From NCBI GenBank assembly GCA_938008165.1, contig CALLLP010000008.1, positions 62,001 to 126,000 of the forward strand: DNA of 64,000 nucleotides. Direction: 5' to 3'. Position numbers and translations under genes: made by a program. Positions 62,610 through 64,000 of the stretch are shown here, in pieces. The notes below the pieces were generated by a model that was not told the DNA's origin, did not search any database, and saw only the letters and a list, made by a program, of their open reading frames with translations. Each line of letters starts with the position of its first letter. Within the stretch, counting starts at the first letter, position 1. Source of the stretch: an uncultured Neomegalonema sp. GTDB taxonomy: Bacteria; Pseudomonadota; Alphaproteobacteria; Rhodobacterales; Rhodobacteraceae.

Positions 62610-63731
62610 TCAGCCTTCCGCATCGGATCGGCTCTTGCCCGATACTTCCGCCGCCAGCGCCGCGCCCATGAAGGCATCGAGATCGCCATCGAGCACACCG
62701 CCCGTATCAGAGGTCTCCAGACCCGTGCGCAGGTCTTTCACCATTTGATAGGGCTGCAACACATAGGAGCGGATCTGATGGCCCCAGCCGATATCGGATT
62801 GTTCGGCTCTCTGTTCGTTCGCCGCCTCCATCCGCTTGTTCATCTCCATGTCATAGAGACGCGCGCGCAGCATCTTCATCGCGATATCGCGGTTCTGGTG
62901 CTGGGATTTTTCGGAGGAGGTGACGACGATGCCGCTGGGCGCATGGGTGATGCGCACCGCCGAGTCGGTGGTGTTCACGTGCTGACCGCCCGCGCCGGAT
63001 GACCTGTAGGTATCGATCCGGATGTCCTTATCCTGAATATCAATCTCGATGGTATCGTCGATAACGGGCGTTACCTGCACGGAGGAAAACGACGTATGCC
63101 GCCGCGCCGCCGAATCGAAGGGCGAAATCCGCACGAGGCGATGTACACCCGATTCCGCCTTCATCCAGCCAAAGGCATTCTCGCCCTTGACCTGATAGGT
63201 CACGGATTTGATGCCCGCTTCGTCCCCGGCGGAATGCTCCATCACGTCGACCTTGAACCCGCGCTTTTCGGCCCAGCGCGTATACATCCGCGCGAGCATC
63301 GACGCCCAGTCGCAGGATTCCGTTCCCCCTGCGCCCGAATTGATCTCGATAAAGGCATCCATGCCGTCCATCTCGCCCGATAGCAGTGCCTCAAGCTCTG
63401 CCGTCTCTGCGCGGGCCTTGAGATCGGCGAGGGCCGCTTCGGCCTCGGCCACGACATCGGCATCGTTCTCCGCCTCACCCATCTCGATCAATTCGACATT
63501 GTCGGTCAGATCAGTTTCCAGCGCGCGATAGCGATCGATGGCATCCGAGAGCTGTTGACGCTCGCGCATGATCTTCTGGGCATTGGCCGGGTCGTCCCAC
63601 AGGGTCGGGTCTTCGGCGCGGGCGTCGAATTCCTCCAGCCGCGACAACGCCGTCTCCCAATCGAGGCGACGGCGCAGCAGCGTCAGCGATTCCTCGATGG
63701 TGGTGACGATGGACTGGATTTCGGCGCGCAT
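62610..63731 (-). CDS. prfB: Peptide chain release factor 2
   Basis: The 373-residue RF2 recognises UGA and UAA stop codons. The stop-codon motif S-P-F is in '[20 protein letters not shown]' and the peptidyl-hydrolysis G-G-Q is in '[20 protein letters not shown]'. The gene is a single uninterrupted frame; the programmed +1 frameshift of many RF2 genes is not present. It follows the penicillin-binding-protein gene by 71 bp. Confidence 0.97.
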   Translation of the reverse strand: MRAEIQSIVTTIEESLTLLRRRLDWETALSRLEEFDARAEDPTLWDDPANAQKIMRERQQLSDAIDRYRALETDLTDNVELIEMGEAENDADVVAEAEAALADLKARAETAELEALLSGEMDGMDAFIEINSGAGGTESCDWASMLARMYTRWAEKRGFKVDVMEHSAGDEAGIKSVTYQVKGENAFGWMKAESGVHRLVRISPFDSAARRHTSFSSVQVTPVIDDTIEIDIQDKDIRIDTYRSSGAGGQHVNTTDSAVRITHAPSGIVVTSSEKSQHQNRDIAMKMLRARLYDMEMNKRMEAANEQRAEQSDIGWGHQIRSYVLQPYQMVKDLRTGLETSDTGGVLDGDLDAFMGAALAAEVSGKSRSDAEG

Positions 63732-63802
63732 GGACGAACTCGTGTAAGGGATCTGGCGGGCTATTCTACCCGCGAACCCCCGATGTAGCGACTGCGCCCC
63801 GG

Positions 63803-64000
63803 TCAGTAAAGCCCGCGACCGCCGCCAACATCCTCCACACTGGGAATAACGGCCTGCCCCGCCGATGGCGCAACATTGGCCACCGAAGCCGGATCATAGG
63901 GCGCGATGCCCTGTCGCTGGAATTGCTGGCCCAGAGGCTGGGGCGTTGGCTGGTAGGCGCGGGTCTGGGGAGCGGGTTGCTGATAGACAATCCCCGGTGC
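63803..64000 (-). CDS. C-terminal tail of probable penicillin-binding protein 1A (runs off window)
   Basis: This is not in the ORF track because the gene starts outside the window. The minus strand is open from 64000 to a TGA at 63803-63805 and encodes 65 residues: '[20 protein letters not shown]', then Gln/Pro-rich sequence, ending '[13 protein letters not shown]'. Low-complexity Pro/Gln tails ending in G-L-Y are found at the end of PBP1A in Rhodobacteraceae, and mrcA commonly lies upstream of prfB there. The catalytic domains are not in view, so the assignment rests on tail character and gene order. The track ORF 63766-63990 is in another frame. Confidence 0.6.
   Translation of the reverse strand, partial: APGIVYQQPAPQTRAYQPTPQPLGQQFQRQGIAPYDPASVANVAPSAGQAVIPSVEDVGGGRGLY

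Noticed and set aside
62610-63731. Programmed frameshift in prfB
   Set aside because: Checked because it is common in RF2 genes; here one uninterrupted frame encodes the full protein.

Overview
The window is a GC-rich chromosomal segment of an alphaproteobacterium, most likely a phototrophic member of the Rhodobacteraceae (Roseobacter/Rhodovulum-like). Evidence for this: a puc operon for a peripheral light-harvesting (LH2) complex with a PpsR-type operator, a short ProS without the editing insertion, a HemB lacking the zinc cysteines, and a methionine synthase split into separate proteins. Genus is not resolved. No rRNA, CRISPR array, IS element or prophage was seen. One tRNA (Asp) is present.

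Layout. 1-666: the N-terminus of an MmeI-like restriction-modification enzyme and an AT-rich gap abut the 3' end of tRNA-Asp, which looks like the edge of an integrated island. 893-12101: housekeeping genes (TPR lipoprotein, lolD-lolC-proS, a candidate small RNA with a strong terminator, moaC-moeA, a cAMP-phosphodiesterase-like enzyme, a quinone reductase, a Pal-like lipoprotein, an MFS permease). 12183-15092: the puc operon (pucB-pucA-pucC plus an unrecognised fourth gene with 24-residue repeats), its promoter/operator and its terminator. 15200-28160: a 12-gene tightly coupled catabolic operon with a branched-chain-type ABC importer (livKHMGF), an aconitase-family hydratase pair, a lyase of the isocitrate lyase/PEP mutase family, ATP-dependent hydantoinase/oxoprolinase subunits, an isochorismatase-fold hydrolase and a flavoprotein. 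A tautomerase-SnoaL fusion is divergent from it. 28950-33554: a malonate-type TRAP importer with malonyl-CoA synthetase. 33665-37637: xylose dehydrogenase-like SDR divergent from xylFHG. 37669-39175: a polar amino-acid ABC permease and ATPase without a binding protein.

39408-54662: mostly core genes (tandem-CAP protein, recR, an aminotransferase, slyX, a DM13 lipoprotein, hisI, a NifU-like scaffold, gamma-carbonic anhydrase-gmk-yicC, a PAS protein, DUF1638/corrinoid protein/homocysteine methyltransferase, rhomboid, hemB, a beta-barrel protein, DUF2937, a LysE-type exporter). 54897-60843: a kinase-like protein and a dipeptide/oligopeptide ABC importer. 60991-64000: a hydrolase, DUF2306, prfB, and the C-terminal tail of what is probably penicillin-binding protein 1A.

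The most noteworthy content is (i) the puc operon, whose alpha subunit has Phe-Phe at the positions that tune B850 absorption plus a long extra C-terminal tail, followed by the uncharacterised repeat protein, and (ii) the uptake-and-degradation operon, whose enzyme set suggests ring opening of a cyclic amide or imide followed by hydration and C-C cleavage of a substituted malate. All functional statements are from reading the sequence; no database search was run.
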